Assembly: GCA_000507305.1 (NCBI GenBank)
Contig: DF239021.1
Coordinates: 353,769-417,768 of the forward strand
Source of the DNA: Breviolum minutum Mf 1.05b.01
Taxonomy: Eukaryota; Sar; Dinophyceae; Suessiales; Symbiodiniaceae
Direction: 5' to 3'
DNA length: 64,000 nucleotides
Below are positions 30,875 to 43,440 of the stretch, piece by piece. Under the pieces are notes generated by a model. It saw only the letters and a list, made by a program, of their open reading frames with translations. It was not told the origin of the DNA and did not search any database. Within the stretch, counting starts at the first letter, position 1. The number at the start of each line of letters is the position of its first letter. The translations under genes and the position numbers were made by a program.

Positions 30875-32060
30875 TCATTCTCGCAAACCCTGCACCCCGA
30901 AAGCCTCAGCTTCTTGCACTTCAATTCCCTCTTGAAGTTGAACCTCTTCGGGGCCAACGCTTCCCTCCAACAAGCGCAGCACATGAACGAAGGGGACCGC
31001 CGTGTCAATGGTCAGCTGCTCCACCATGGCTTCACAAACTGGAGGAATCAAGTCTAATACCTCGTACTTGTGCGCCAACTCGAGCACGCCTGCCAGCTAC
31101 GAAAGGGTCAGGCGTTCGGGGGTAGATGGGAAAGAAACAGGGAGATTCAACAAAAGGAACAGCTGATGATGTGAGAGATGGTCTATATATATATATATAT
31201 AGACTGCTGTGGATCAGTATTCTCAACACACAACATGTTTTCCTCACTCTTCCGCCTTCCAAAACCATGAAAAAAATCCCACTCCACAAGTTGTTATCCC
31301 AAGTTATCCCAAGTTCCCCATCCCAATCGAACCGTTCCTGGAAGTTGTTGTCCTGTTGCATCCAATTCTCCCAAGTAAATAAAGCGTAACATCGCCAGCA
31401 ACTCAGATGGATCCGCATCCACCGTCATGGAGGACGACAAGCCTTCAGCCATGCCACTGGCCAGCATGGCTTTGAAGACAGGCGAGGCCGCTGACAAGAT
31501 ACAGCCATGCGCCCTGGAAAGCAATAGCATCATTCAGTGTTTTTGGACGCCCGGACAAGAGAAGAGAAGAAGTGTTGGAATGACCCAAAAAATAAAAACA
31601 TGCGGGGCATGGCCAAAACTCAAAGATCCAGAAATGATGGATTGCTTAACGGGCTCAACGGGTTTAAGATAGTTTAACCATATTTAAACAAATCTTTTAT
31701 GTTGGCTGCCATGCTGATCGCTTGCGAGGCAACCCGTGTCATCCCCAACCGGAGTAACCCCATGGATCCGTTGCCTGAGAGTTCCTCCACAAACGTGGAA
31801 GACAAAATCACCATCCTCACGTGACCGCCATAGGTTTGCCACCAGCCTGTGTAGGTCTTCAAGGTTTGTAGGGTTTAGAGTTGTAAGTGGAGATTTTGTT
31901 ATTCCAAAAAAATCGTAGGAACAAGAACAAGAACCCAGATTTTTAGTGAAAAGATCTAAAAAGTTCTTATGAATATGTGATACCAAGGGACCCTTTCACA
32001 TGCTCAGTTCGAGCATTTTGGAGCTTCTGTTGAGGTGAAGCTTCCTTTGGAGCAAAAAGC
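30875..32060 (-). CDS. BTB/POZ-domain protein
   Basis: BTB domains mediate dimerisation and often recruit cullin-3 ligases. Exons: about 32060-31985 (GVPAMPIPISEPEPATQK, APKEASPQQKLQ; tentative), about 31865-31775 (DLHRLVANLWRSREDGDFVF HVCGG, the BTB start), 31513-31353 (AHGCILSAASPVFKAML, SGMAEG, MLRFIYLGELDAT) and 31089 to about 30900 (GVLELAHKYEVLDLIPPVCE AMVEQLT). Joining 31775 to 31513 by a GC donor and 31353 to 31089 by a GA donor keeps frame and reproduces the domain order. The two introns are 261 and 263 nt, and the second contains a (TA)n tract. Upstream domains (MATH, ankyrin or other) and the true stop were not resolved. The stop at 30875 closes the open frame. Confidence 0.78.
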
Positions 32061-32889
32061 ACTTTTTGCGTGGCTGGCTCTGGTTCCGAGATAGGAATCG
32101 GCATAGCTGGCACCCCGCTGAGACTTGAAAACAACTTGAAGTAAAAATGGACGGACGAGGAAGCTTTCCAATAAGAAAAACGTATCAATTGTGTATGTAT
32201 TTGTAATAATAATGCACTAAGCTGAATTGACTTCCCTATCAAACCAACATCTACGGCAGAATCTTGTTTTTGTTCGTCGCGACTTCTCGCCTCTAAATTG
32301 GGCCTAAAATGTTCATTTTTCTCCCCCATGCTGAAAGGTGAAGGCATTGAAGCTGGAACGGGTTTCCGACGACAGCTGGAAGCCATCACACATCACCGGG
32401 TCGAACTCTTTTAGGTCCAACAAATCTTCTCAAAATCAAATAAGTCAGGTCACATGTCCACCGGGTCCGCAACAAGTGACTCTCATGACTTTTCCAATTA
32501 CGAGACAATGGGACCCAACTATCAGCCATCTTGAAATCCAGAATTTAAACAACCATTCAAACAAATCACAATTAACAAAGTTGTCCTTTTCTTTCAAATG
32601 TGAGCTACAAAAAGAAAAAACACCTTCCCAATTACAAGTACCTATTCATCCTTACTCTTCCTCACCTCCATGCTGCCACAGGCTACCTGGGCGCAAATTT
32701 GTTGTGTTGGTATCCAGCGGCTGATTTGTTGGTATCCGGTTCCAGGCCATCGATTGAGGCTCCCCACGAAGTGTTTGGCCCATGCTCCAAGTTTCAGGTT
32801 GATCTATAAAGGGTTCGATTTTTCTAAAGGTTGGAAATGGAAAATCTACAGGTTGACCTTCGTGCAGTCAGGTTTCTTGGGATTTGGGT

Positions 32890-33130
32890 GGTGTTTTTGG
32901 AAGACTGGCTTAGGATGGGTGAAGTCCCATTCTTCAATGTCATAAGAATCTATGTCTAGCCTGAATCCCAAGCCAAGATTTTCCTAAGCTGCGGAGTTAA
33001 ATGTTCAAGCCATGCAACGATACAAGGTTCGAGGCACCCTGAAATCATGGCATCTTCACCTTCAGCAACAGACATGTCATCTGTGACATCCCTGCGCCCT
33101 GAATTTTTTGTTCATCTTTCTCAAACCATC
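32890..33130 (-). CDS. candidate exons, unknown protein
   Basis: One minus frame over about 32965-33110 reads DDMSVAEGEDAMISGCLEPC and then IVAWLEHLTPQLRKIL. A second over about 32890-32960 reads RLDIDSYDIEEWDFTHPKP. They overlap or abut near 32970 in different frames, so a short intron or an assembly frameshift separates them. No function recognised. Confidence 0.4.
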
Positions 33131-34716
33131 GTTGTGCCCAGTCTGGAAGTTTCCAGTTGGGCCGTGCTGTCCTTGGGCAGGTTTTTTTGGTTCAATCAAT
33201 GCAATCGGTTTCAATCCCAAGGCCGGAGAAGATCAACATGTTTTTCGTCCGAATTGCTTCGATTTCACAAAAAATCCACAAGGTCTTTAGTAGATATTCA
33301 TTGTATACAATTCCATTATATCATGTATAAATATATATATACAGATATCCATTAGATCTTCATTGATCCATTCCACACCACACCCACTCGCCTTGCAAAC
33401 GCAGCGGTGGGGATTGTTGCCACCGACTGCGTGGTGCCTCTCCCGTGACGTTGGTAAGGATGGGAGGTGTTCCCCAAAAGCCGGGATCGAAACCCCAATC
33501 TGGCAGGGAAACGCGATCCTGCAGTGTACCTCAGTCACACAAAAAAGGTGCTAAGATGTGCTAAGATCATACCGACCTTAACAGAAGTCGTCTGGCAATA
33601 AGAAACTGCTGAAAGCTACTTCACACTCACACTCAGTGTGTGGATCACATGCGCATCTGGATGCGATAGTAAACGAGATAGTAAATGAGATGTAATTAAA
33701 TGACTACAAATGTGTCCAAGGTATATGTCTAAATTACTTTTGTTGAAGCTTCTTCCGGGCTATCTATAGTTGGAAAAAAAAAGAAAGAAACGTACCGAGA
33801 CCTTCATCTTCAAAGCTGCGGCCTACCATCCTTTACCACCTTGATCCCATCTTTTCCTCGCCTCTTGGTCCACCTTCCACATCAGTTCGGACCCTGAGGA
33901 ATCTCACAAAAAACAAGGGCAAGTGGGAAGTATGGATACTTCCCAAAGATCACCAAAAAATGGGATCCCTGTTTCCTTCCCCCGGGCTAAAGCTAAAGCT
34001 TGGACGTTTCGTGAAAATCTCGAGGACCCTCTGGCCTCGGGATGCGTAGAAAAAGAGGCAAGCGACCGTCTGCCTGGAAGGCGATTTGATTGCCGGGGGA
34101 GGTGCCATCAGGTGCCGAAAAAGACATCAACGTTGATATGATTTGGGTAGAGTGCATGACTAATTTGAACACCTGGTGAACAACGATCAAATGTTCGCTG
34201 AAAAACACTTCACTGGCAAAACACTGCCAGTATGCTCGTTCCACATGGCATTTTCCAATGGCAGGGTGAATGTATTGTCGTCGTAATTGTCAGAATCAAG
34301 ATCGTTATCATGTCATCAATCATACCATCACTATCAAGTACAGCATCGTTGTCATTCACACATTTCTACTATTTACACCCCACATATCATGTATCATTCT
34401 CACAATGAATCCTGCTGCATTCACAGAGCCTCGCGCGATGGCAAGACCGGTTCTTCACCTAAGATGGCTCAGGGCAGATGACATGACACGACATGACATC
34501 CCCGAAGATACCTTGACGAAATGCTACGTTTAAAGAACGTAAAAATATGGGTTTTGGTAATTTGGTACTAAACCCAACAATGATGTGGAAAATGACGTCA
34601 TTTTGCTACCTGACTCATTTTCCGGGCCCAGCTCGGTGGCTGGTCCTCTGTTTTGTAAACTTCATCAAAACTCGATACTCTGAGATTGTGACATTCTGGG
34701 ATCCATAGAAAACTGC

Positions 34717-34825
34717 TTGGTGGTTTCGATTCAACCCATTTTGAAAGCGATATGAGTCAAGTAAGATATGTTTTTTTTCCCCAAGTAGGGATGGAAAATA
34801 AAGAATAAATTTGATAACCACCACC
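34717..34825. mobile_element. short inverted-repeat element, TTGGTGGTTT family (copy 2)
   Basis: GCTTGGTGGTTTCGATTCAACCC near 34717 and GATAACCACCACCC near 34815 form imperfect inverted arms. The interior shares CAACCCATTTTGAAA, TTTCCCC and GGAAAATAAA with the 5.1 kb copy. Confidence 0.55.
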
Positions 34826-35897
34826 CAGAATTTTGACTCTAAACGTCTCCACAAATGACATTCCCTGCCAACCGCCGTGGCCCGGGTCACTCCCATTTGT
34901 AAAAGATCAATTCGCGCCGAGCTCCGACGATCGGACGAGACAGAGACAAGAGACCGAAGATCCAATGCCAAGCTCTTTCCAAGACTTCACCCTTGGATCA
35001 AGTGAAGCTACGGAATTCACATGTGAAACGACATGTTCCCAACTTCAATCACTGTTCTTCTTCACTGCAAAAAGTGACCAATAGATTAGTGCTGGGAGAA
35101 AAAGTATCAAAAACGGGATCTGCCATACTGGCAATTGTTCATATTTAGGTATCTCTCAGAATCACTTGTCCAAAAAATCCAATGGTTCCCAATTAAAAGA
35201 ACTTTGACTCAATTCAATGTTTGCTGCCTCACTGTGATGCCTTCCACATGTTTCCACAGAGGTCTGTGCCCAAAGGCCAAAGTCCGCTACATCCGTGTGT
35301 CCATTCCTGGCGATAGAGTCGACTCGACCATGTTTTCACCATTGATTCAAAGGGCAGAATTTTCAGCTTCCGTCTGTTCAAGGGGAGTGTATTCCAACAG
35401 GGGCTTTGGAAACGCTAGACTGTACAAGTAGCTGGTCAAGGCAATAAACATGTTACAATGTTCAGTGGTCAAACTTGATTTCACAAACTATCCAGATGTT
35501 TTTTTGTATTTAAGCTTGCAAAACGGCACAATGAGCTTTGGCAACCTTAGAGCACAGCATCCCCGTCCTTTGCGTTCGCTGCTCATAGACCCGCTGCGCC
35601 GGAAACCTACCAGAAATTTGTCTGTTGCAGGCTGAAGCCCATTGCTCATCATGACGCCATTCAAAAAGAAACATGCACAAGGCCTCTACTGTTGATGGAC
35701 AAAATCCTGCACCACCAAGGCTGATGAGTACCCCATTTATTTACCTTTTAACCATCCCAGTAGGATTTCTTCCATCAACTGTATGACTTCAGTGATCAAT
35801 CAACCACCAGTTACTCTATCAACCAAGACCTATAGTAAATAGAAGGTCCAGAATCATAGACTTTTTCAAAAAACCATGCAACAAGTTTGGGGCCTGC

Positions 35898-36147
35898 AAG
35901 GAGCTGGTGATCCTTCTGTGGCTGTCCCATTGACCTGAAGATATTATCCATTTGGGTGTTTCCAAAAATAGTGGTACCCCCAAAGCACCCCAAAATGATC
36001 ATTTTTAGTAGGAAAACCCGGGTTGTTGGGTACCACCATTTTTGGAAACACCCATTTCAACTTCTCTGCGATTTCATTCTGGTTTTTCAGATCACAACTT
36101 AGTCCCCCCGGCACTGAGACGTTGATGCAAGGAGCGCCAAACCACAC
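35898..36147 (-). CDS. unknown gene fragment with a transposon-derived intron
   Basis: Exon 36147-36052 (acceptor CTCAG, donor GTGTTT) reads VWFGAPCINVSVPGGLSCDL and then KNQNEIAEKLKW, 32 codons in phase 0. The next exon, 35934 to about 35898, follows ATCTTCAG, continues in phase 0 (VNGTATEGSPAPC) and ends at a GC donor. The intron 35935-36051 (117 nt) is almost entirely the inverted-repeat element described separately. The protein is not recognised. An upstream reading around 36180-36330 is open but weak. Confidence 0.5.
35954..36053. mobile_element. MITE-like element, GTTTCC family (copy B), making an intron
   Basis: 100 bp, GGGTGTTTCC to GGAAACACCC. Extended arms 35950-35979 and 36028-36057 match at 27 of 30. 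It is flanked on both sides by ATTT (likely target duplication). Read on the minus strand, the terminal repeat supplies the splice donor AAATGG|GTGTTTCC. Homologous to copy A at 12465-12565. Confidence 0.78.
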
Positions 36148-37157
36148 CTGAGCTCTTTAAGCAACAAATCCACCGAAGCAAAACCTTTCTCCGTGCAGTT
36201 GGGATGCTCCAAAAAGCATCTGGTACTCGTTCCAGTCGTTTGCGGGATACAACAAACTGTGTACAGCAGTAGGTGGACATATCCAACCTCAGTGATAGAA
36301 GGATGTCAAATGGAGAAACACTGGGCCCAAAAAAAAATCCTTCCCTTAACCAAAAAAAGGCAACTGCTTGCTGCTTAGAAAAGTGGAAGAGCATGCTGCA
36401 CCATGCTTCATTTGTAGAATCTCACTCTTAATCACCTTGTTATCCCATTTGTTCAACCATTCACTGCTGCATGGACCAGGGCAGCTGAGGAGAAAACGGC
36501 AACTCGGATGGGCCATCCTCAGTGAAAACAGGTTCGTTTGTTCGTTAAAAAAACTTCCTCATTGGGTTTGGAGTTCAGAGAATTCCTGGTTGGTCACTAT
36601 AGATTCTTTTACTCAATCTTCAGAATCCCCATTGTCATTGTCATGATAGTCCAAATAGTCCAACGCAGCTTCTTTGATCAACCAACCAGCCTTTTCTTAG
36701 CTACAGTAACTAAAGGCAGCCGCTGCACACACCGCTTTTTTTTTCACCGCCAATGACGAATGCCTGTGAGTACCAACCGCACTTCAAAGCGTCAAAAGAT
36801 CGTGATCGTGAGGAACTTCCCTGGATGGACGGTCGGTCCTGGACTGACAGAAGTTTTACAACCTGACACGCTCCACCACTGCTCATCGAACAGGGAAGCA
36901 AAGGAAATTGGTATCCTCTCTCTGATCTTGGCTGAGTTACAGGTAGATGATTGTGTGGAAATATATTGATGATGTTCACTGCTTTTGTATGCTTTTGTAT
37001 GTTTTTTTCTGACTTTAGGAGGACACCTGACACCCTTGGCCATGAGATGCAGACTGAAGGCGCAAAAAATGGAGCCTGCTGCCTTCGGCAGTCAGCTTCT
37101 CCATGTGCACTTCGATTTCATGCTCATGGCTGGCAAGACAGTTGGAGGATTGGGGCC

Positions 37158-37420
37158 TACCACCAAACTACTTTGGACCAAGAGTCCATAGCAGATGGAT
37201 GTGTCAACTCTTCCTTTGACCAAATCTGATGGCCCATAATTTCAAGTTTATTCAAATCCATTGGAAATTTCAAGACAGGATCTTGCTTTGCTTTTGGGTT
37301 CATCCTCTCCAAGCAGTTGACACATCCAGGATCACCCAAGTGCAGCTTCTCTGTGAATTGGTTTGTTTGCGCCACAAATTTCCGCTGATTCCTCAAGATT
37401 CGCTCAAACCCCATTGGTTC
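37158..37420 (-). CDS. candidate exon, unknown
   Basis: The minus frame reads ERILRNQRKFVAQTNQF and then LHLGDPGCVNCLERMNPKAK. It is plausible coding sequence 3' of the kinase gene. Boundaries and family are unknown. Confidence 0.3.
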
Positions 37421-37457
37421 GTTCGTTCAAGTTGGATCAGCGTGGTGCGTAGCAAAA

Positions 37458-40400
37458 TCATGCAAAATAGCGTTCGTCGACCTCACAAGCCATGCTGCGG
37501 ATCTGCACCCTTTCGGCGCAGTCCGTGGCGGGGCCTGTGAAAGATCGCGATCGGACGCGTCCGTCTTTGTCCTTCTCTTTGCTATCTTTGCCATCCGAAT
37601 CCTCAAACGTGGCCAATAAATTGAAAAAACAAAAAGGGCCCAACAAAATCAAAAGAAAAAGCTGCAGAATGGCTCGGGGTTGTGAGGCTTGAAAGCTCAA
37701 AAATATTACTTCCAAAAGACAAAATCACTACCAATTTCTTGGTGAGAATCTGTATCCAGGATAGCATCCGATATGACCTGTCGGAACACCGTGCTGCTAC
37801 TGGCCGTGGTGGACGCAAAGGATTCGGTAAATCCACGGGGACGACCTCCACCCGGGCTGTCATCAAACATGCGCAGGGTTGGCTGATCGGCCAAATCTTC
37901 AAGGGAAGGTAAGCCACGCAAACTCTTTCCCATCAACGCAGCTACAAAGCATGTATAGGTCACCACACCATTTCCTGCCCACAAACACAGCTTGAGATCA
38001 CTTTGGAAGGTTGATGGGAGTTATAAGTGAAATTCGGGAGGCTGTGTGATAGTTGCCCCCGAAAACATCAACCAACATCCATGCAACCATAAGCACACCA
38101 CTTCAAAACATCCTGAATCATCAAACACAGCGTTCCCAACTTCCCCAAGGTCCTTTGAAATCAACTTCTCTAATCCATTGTTCCGCCTCTTCCTTGGACA
38201 ATTCCACCACCGGTTCGACACCTGAATTCGGTGCTTTTCCACCTAAGCGGCCATTGAAACCACGGACCAAGGAATCTGCGGTGATGTAGCCTTTCCCATC
38301 AACATCAAAGGCATCAAACGCAGCACGGACCTTGTCTTCATGAAGACACACGCGCGTTTCCAACAAGGCGGCTACAAAGGGCGTGTATTGAATCTCTTCC
38401 TGGTGGCTCACAACATGATTCAATAAAGACGAGTGGCAGACTGGCAGAACCTTGCCCATCATTGGGGATAAACAATCCGAAACGGTTGAAAAAGCACTGC
38501 CAAGCTTCATTTTGAGCAAAGTCGAAGCTGTGAAAGACACGAGTAACCTCTTCCGAGGAGATGTTCAGTCGCGATTGCATGGTCTCTTGCAGTTGCTCTA
38601 GCGTGATGGTGCCCCGCCCAGAGTTGTCAAAGTCCAAAAACGTTTGTTCCAAACCTGCAGTCATCTTTCATACTTGAAAAATAAAACTCAAACATGCTCA
38701 AATCACCTAAATTTCAGGTGTTTAACCACCAAAAGATCCAAAAAACGGGACACAAATCGGCACCCAAAAAATCCTTCTCTCTTTTACATTTTTTCAGACC
38801 TTCAAGCTCTGCTGACGTCAAGCTATAAGCCAAGATCGTTAGTGCAGCACGACGCAAATGAGAGCCCTGAGCAAAGGTTCTGAGACTTTTCAAAACATCT
38901 GTCCCGATATCATTTGAAGGACTCAAGCGACGTTTCAGCCAAGGATGTTCCAATGCTTCACTGGCATTCATCCTCTGGGCAACATCCTTTTCTAAAAGCT
39001 GTTGGATAAAATCTTGGGCATCAGCAGATAGATATGCCCATCGCCCATCCTTGGGAAAGTCTACGTCCATGATGGCCCTGGCGATTTTGGCATTCGTTGA
39101 CCCACGAAAAGGCGGCCGGCCCACCAATAACATGTAGCAAATCACGCCCATACTCCTTAGGGCAGCATTCCACAAGAGCCCGGAACCAAACGGAGAATCA
39201 TAGAGAATCACCAGAACTCACTGAAGTCATGTCCCAAATAAAACAAAGGTTTGTATGAACTCATCTCTTCAAACATATCAAGCCCTAAATTGGTATGAAT
39301 ATGTATGAATGATACCTTCAACTTCGCGACAATATTTCATATTCAGAAACGCATTGATGATCCGTGCTTTCTCATAACTTCATCCATCCTACTTTGCACT
39401 GGATTCTTATAAATCACCCTTGGCTTGTTCAGATTCAAACAGTTGCACAAACTTTCCTCGCACCTTTACTCCGAGGCTCCAAAGATCACATTTATTACTG
39501 TAATTCCGGCTCAAGACCTCTGGACTGGTGTAGTGCAATGTTCCACATGGCATCTGCAGAACCGTATCGTCACTTGCCATGATTTCTGAGAAGCCAAAAT
39601 CGATGAGCTTCAGACGGTCCTCCAAGGATGGAACGGGATGGAAAATGTCGAACTGCTGTGCTGCACGTATCGCTTATACCCGGCACCCAAAATGAAATAG
39701 ATAGATAGATTCGTTGGCCTTGAATTTGCAACATGGACCGACCTACCTATGTGAAGCATCATCATGGAAGTTCCATGCGGATCAAAACGATCTGGACAAA
39801 CAGTGCGCAACTGCCAACAAAATCTGTCCTGATCAGGACTGCTGGAAGTTCCGTACATCCAGTTCTCCAGCTTCAAATCCCTGATCAAAACCCAGCCAGG
39901 CGTCTGAAAATTCTAGATATTTTTGTGGCTACACGGCAGTACTCCGGGTGGGACAATAGAAAATCTCTGAAACTGTACTAAGATGCAAAAAAACAACTAT
40001 TTCAAAAAAACAACCCTGTCGCCTATGAACGATGTTGTGGCTATGCAAATAGTTGATGGCTTGAAGCATCTGTCGCATTACATCCTGTGCAGTTTCTTCA
40101 CAGTAGACCTGCTGCGTTTGTGCAGGGTTTGCAGCCAGAAAATTTTGGATGCGGCTCTACAAAAATCCATAGCAGGAAATCTTGAGCTGACCATGATACT
40201 ATCAACCACGATAACATGACAGTATCAAACAGTTCCAACGCAAAGGCCTCTGCAACAAGCTGAATTGGTCATTGAAACACAAGCAACAAGAATCCTTGCT
40301 ACCACTGCTCTAACCAGTGCAGTGGCCGCAAATGAAGATCGAAGACAAAAAGGAACAACAATGACAAGCACCGCAGTAGGGAAAAACAAAATACACCCAC

Positions 40401-40796
40401 CTTGCTCTTGCAAAGACGGCTATAAAGTTCACAACTGCAAAGCTCCATAACAAGCCATACATCACGGCTGCTTTCATAGGCATATAAAAGCCGACAAATA
40501 TTGGGATGGTCCAATCTGAGATAAACTTCCACTTCGCTCTTGAGCAGCTTCAAACGGTGTGCCTTCAGACCTGTCTTGCTGAACTGCTTCACAGCAACTG
40601 GCTGTTTTGTGATTTTGTGCTCGGCTAGGCGCACGGCCCCAGAATAGCCAGTCCCTAAGACTTGTGTTTTGATATCAAAATCACGCGTGATATCAGCATG
40701 TACAATACGTCGAGTGAGAGGAAACGATGTCTTCAGCAAGGGATCCTGATCCGGTACAATGGTTTCGCCGGTGTGCTTGGCACTTCGATTGCCCAT
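37458..40796 (-). CDS. calcium-dependent protein kinase-like Ser/Thr kinase (CDPK/CRK type)
   Basis: Exons: 40796-40401 (MGNRSAK start, possible N-myristoylation; glycine loop LGTGYSGAV; VAVKQF lysine), 40156-40023 (AINYLHSHNIVHR), 39880-39829 (DLKLENWMYGTSSSPDQ), 39619-39470 (LIDFGFSE, GTLHYTSPEVLS, CDLWSLG), 39152-38800 (VICYMLLVGRPPFRGS, LEHPWLKRR), 38654-38509, 38399-38153 and 37974 to about 37715. A final exon of about 37620-37458 (SDGKDSKEKDKDGRVRSRSF) is tentative. The active-site loop HRDLKLEN and the DFG motif are complete. Four EF-hand units follow (FDNSGRGTITLE, FDFAQNEEIQYTPF, FDVDGKGYITAD, VDFKGNGVVTYTCF), all with residue 12 changed. An alternative in-frame start lies at 40850, but the MGN start suits the family. 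The junction 39470/39152 is not exactly resolved. Donors are GT, GC and GA. Confidence 0.92.
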
Positions 40797-41257
40797 GCGC
40801 TGGTTTTTTGGGCGCAAACCACCACCAAGAGGGCGGTTCTTGGAGTGCACTGACTAGTCACCCAGAAACAAGATCAAGGTAACAAAGTGAGTGAGCATTC
40901 TTTTTTGGGGGGGTGGTAAGGCAGGTCTTTTGTTGACAGACCTCACTGGAGTCTTCATCATATTATTTGTTTAGTTATGTTTTCTTTTTTGAGCTGAAAC
41001 GCGAGATTTTCCAGGAAACCATGCTGTCAAGCTGAGAGACGAGTTTCTGACATGAACATCCAACAGCAGTTGTAGTGATTTCCTACAAGTAGTGATGTCC
41101 ATTTCACTTCAGCTATACCTTCCCACTAAAAACGCCAGCTGGACCATTGAGACTCCCCACATGCCAGGCTTCTAAGGCAGGCCTCGCCAAAAAGACGTCG
41201 AGAAATACTCTGCAAGGTTTGTACTTCTAGAGGTTTTGCTGGACCCCTCTGTTTTCC

Positions 41258-41530
41258 CTTCAACATCTCAAGCACCAAAAATCCCAACCAAAAATCACAG
41301 CTTTTTGGGCAGCCAAATTATCATCTGCAACTCTTTCTACCCTCACCCCAACAAACCAATGAACAGCACAGCAGATCAAGCCTTTCCTACCCCAAACTTC
41401 TGCCTGATCAACACTTGTAAGCAAGGTTCCAGCGCAATGCGTGGCAAGCGCTTGATATTCAAATGCACAAACGGCACTCCATAGGTCCCCTGCGCCAAAG
41501 ACCTGGTGAAACAAGCGTTTTACACATCGA
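41258..41530 (-). CDS. candidate exon, unknown protein
   Basis: The minus frame reads LFHQVFGAGDLWSAVCAFEY and then QALATHCAGTLLTSVDQ. Composition is clearly protein-like up to about 41410. The rest of the 93-codon frame is doubtful. Confidence 0.35.
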
Positions 41531-41554
41531 GTCCAATGCACGTCGATGGGAATC

Positions 41555-41679
41555 TACACCCTGGAAGATTAACGGCGAAAGGAACCTACAGCCCATCACC
41601 ATTTAGAAAAGAAAGGAAAATGATCTGAACCAAACCTCCATTTTTGGACATGTTCCAGCCGTTAATCTTCAGGGGTGTA
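41555..41679. mobile_element. MITE-like inverted-repeat element, TACACCC family
   Basis: Arms 41555-41576 (TACACCCTGGAAGATTAACG GC) and 41658-41679 match as inverted repeats at 20 of 22. The total length is 125 bp. No clear target duplication and no second copy in the window. Confidence 0.6.
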
Positions 41680-42339
41680 AGTGAGGTTGTCCTGCTTTCC
41701 ACCAGTTCTTTGAATAATCAGTTGCTGCCCCCTCCCAAGATTTCGCACCTCAGCACATCATCCAACATTCTCTCATTGGTGTGGTCGAATGGATAACCAT
41801 GAAGGAACATGACCTGAAGTGGCCCCTGGTGAAAGTGGAGGTCTCCCTTACCAAAAAAGCTCTGACTTTGACCCAAAATCAATTGGAGATTACTTAATCA
41901 TAAGTAACTTTTCAGGTAGACCCAAAAAATCACCACTGAGATTTCTGTTGCCAAAGATCACAAGACAAAAAGGGTGAATTTACTACAGTGGAAGACTCCA
42001 GGAATTCATTGGGTTTTCCACACACCCCGCAAGTTTTCCACCCCTTATCCCATCAAAGTCAATATGGCAATACATTCGAGCAGATGCCCTTTGCGGAGAA
42101 CAAAATCCGAATCTGTGGCTCGAACAAAATCCGAATCTTTCCAGGATTTTGACATGCAGTAATGCCTCAGACCAAAAATCGCACAAAAAAATCCTGAAAT
42201 TGTCGCAGTCTGCGATAAAAGGCACGGACCCACTATTGGTACAATTTCAAATGCTAGCAGAAAAAAAAACTGCACAAAGCGAAGATGCAAAATTTTGGGA
42301 GTTTAGTTACCAACCTGACTGAGCACCTCACACATAAGC

Positions 42340-42945
42340 CACATTTTCAAAGCCTTCGGGCTCATCCAAGTTGATCACTAGGCTTCCTGACACTGAGATG
42401 AACCTATGAAGCTGTGGAATCATCGTCACCAAAAGGTGCAGAAAAAAAAATAGTCGACTGTTTCCAGGAAAATCAACAACAGTCGTTCCGAAAAATTTCC
42501 TGAAAATTCATCTTATTACTATATAATAATTATTATATACTCGAAAGTTGCGTTCCTAGAATTTTGGGGGTGTGATTTGATGGTCCATTTTCGCTCGAAA
42601 ACGGTGGAGGTTTGGAAATGTTTCAACAACAACGTGACCTCTCCTGGATGAATCACCTGAAGCTCCAGCAACTCATCCAACAGTTGCTGCCCTGTCAAAG
42701 CTTCAGGCGAAGCCCCCGTTGCGGATGCCTGCTGTTCGACGTTGAAGTTGAGAAGTTGATGACTTTTCCGAAGGGAAGCTGGAACCAAACACATTTTGAA
42801 ATCCAGAGACTTACTGTACCAGCTATTCGACCAATGGTCCAGGTTTTATCCAGGAAGCGAATCTGATCTGCAAAAATTGAACATATAATTCTCAATGAAC
42901 TCTGGGCCAAATATTGCTTCACCTCATCTCGAAGTTGTGCTGGCC
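42340..42945 (-). CDS. unknown gene, at least four candidate exons
   Basis: About 42945-42895 reads PAQLRDEVKQYLAQ. About 42875-42830 reads ADQIRFLDKTWTIGRIAG. About 42785-42600 reads RKSHQLLNFNVEQQASATGA and then GQQLLDELLELQVIHPGEVT. About 42410-42345 reads FISVSGSLVINLDEPEGFEN. All are on the minus strand with good composition and nearby splice signals. No domain is recognised. Confidence 0.4.
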
Positions 42946-43079
42946 ATTTTTCATGACCCGTCCACTTACCCCTCCCTGAAAGGATGGCTAGACATGGTCT
43001 TATGAATCAAAATGTTTAAAAAAACGCCGTATTTAAGCTCTTATTTCTAATAGGAGAATCCTGATAGCTGGAGGAGGTT

Positions 43080-43440
43080 GACTAAGCTGCCTGGCATTTC
43101 TCGTAAATCACCAGCCGCACCACGACACCCATAACTTCTGGTGTCCATTCATCGCGCAGAATCCGCTTGAGCCAATCAACCACCCAACCAAGATCTTCCA
43201 AGCATCGAACAATCACCACATCAACCAGAGGTATCTGCTTTGGAACACCTCCAAACACATCCAACGGTGTCTTTGCCACAAATTGACAATGCGGGGAAGT
43301 TTCACCACGTGGGTCACGTGCACATTTATAGGCTTCACCACGAGCTTGGAGGGCAATTTGAAAATGTTCCATTCCCGAGTTCAGAGGCTCGAAGGAGCTA
43401 AAATGGGATAACATCTCATCTGCGGACTCCTGGAGGGAAA
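43080..43440 (-). CDS. exon of a possible DUF3431-like glycosyltransferase
   Basis: The frame contains ADEMLSHFSSFEPLNSGMEH, YKCARDPRGETSPHC and then VDVVIVRCLEDLGWVVDWLK, ending RLVIYEKC. The pattern of a hydrophobic strand, an R/Y-x-x-E-D-L-x-W motif and then I-Y-x-K resembles the start of DUF3431-type sugar-transferase domains. The frame stops at 43084, but the exon probably ends slightly earlier at a donor. The following domain pieces were not found. The assignment is tentative. Confidence 0.4.
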
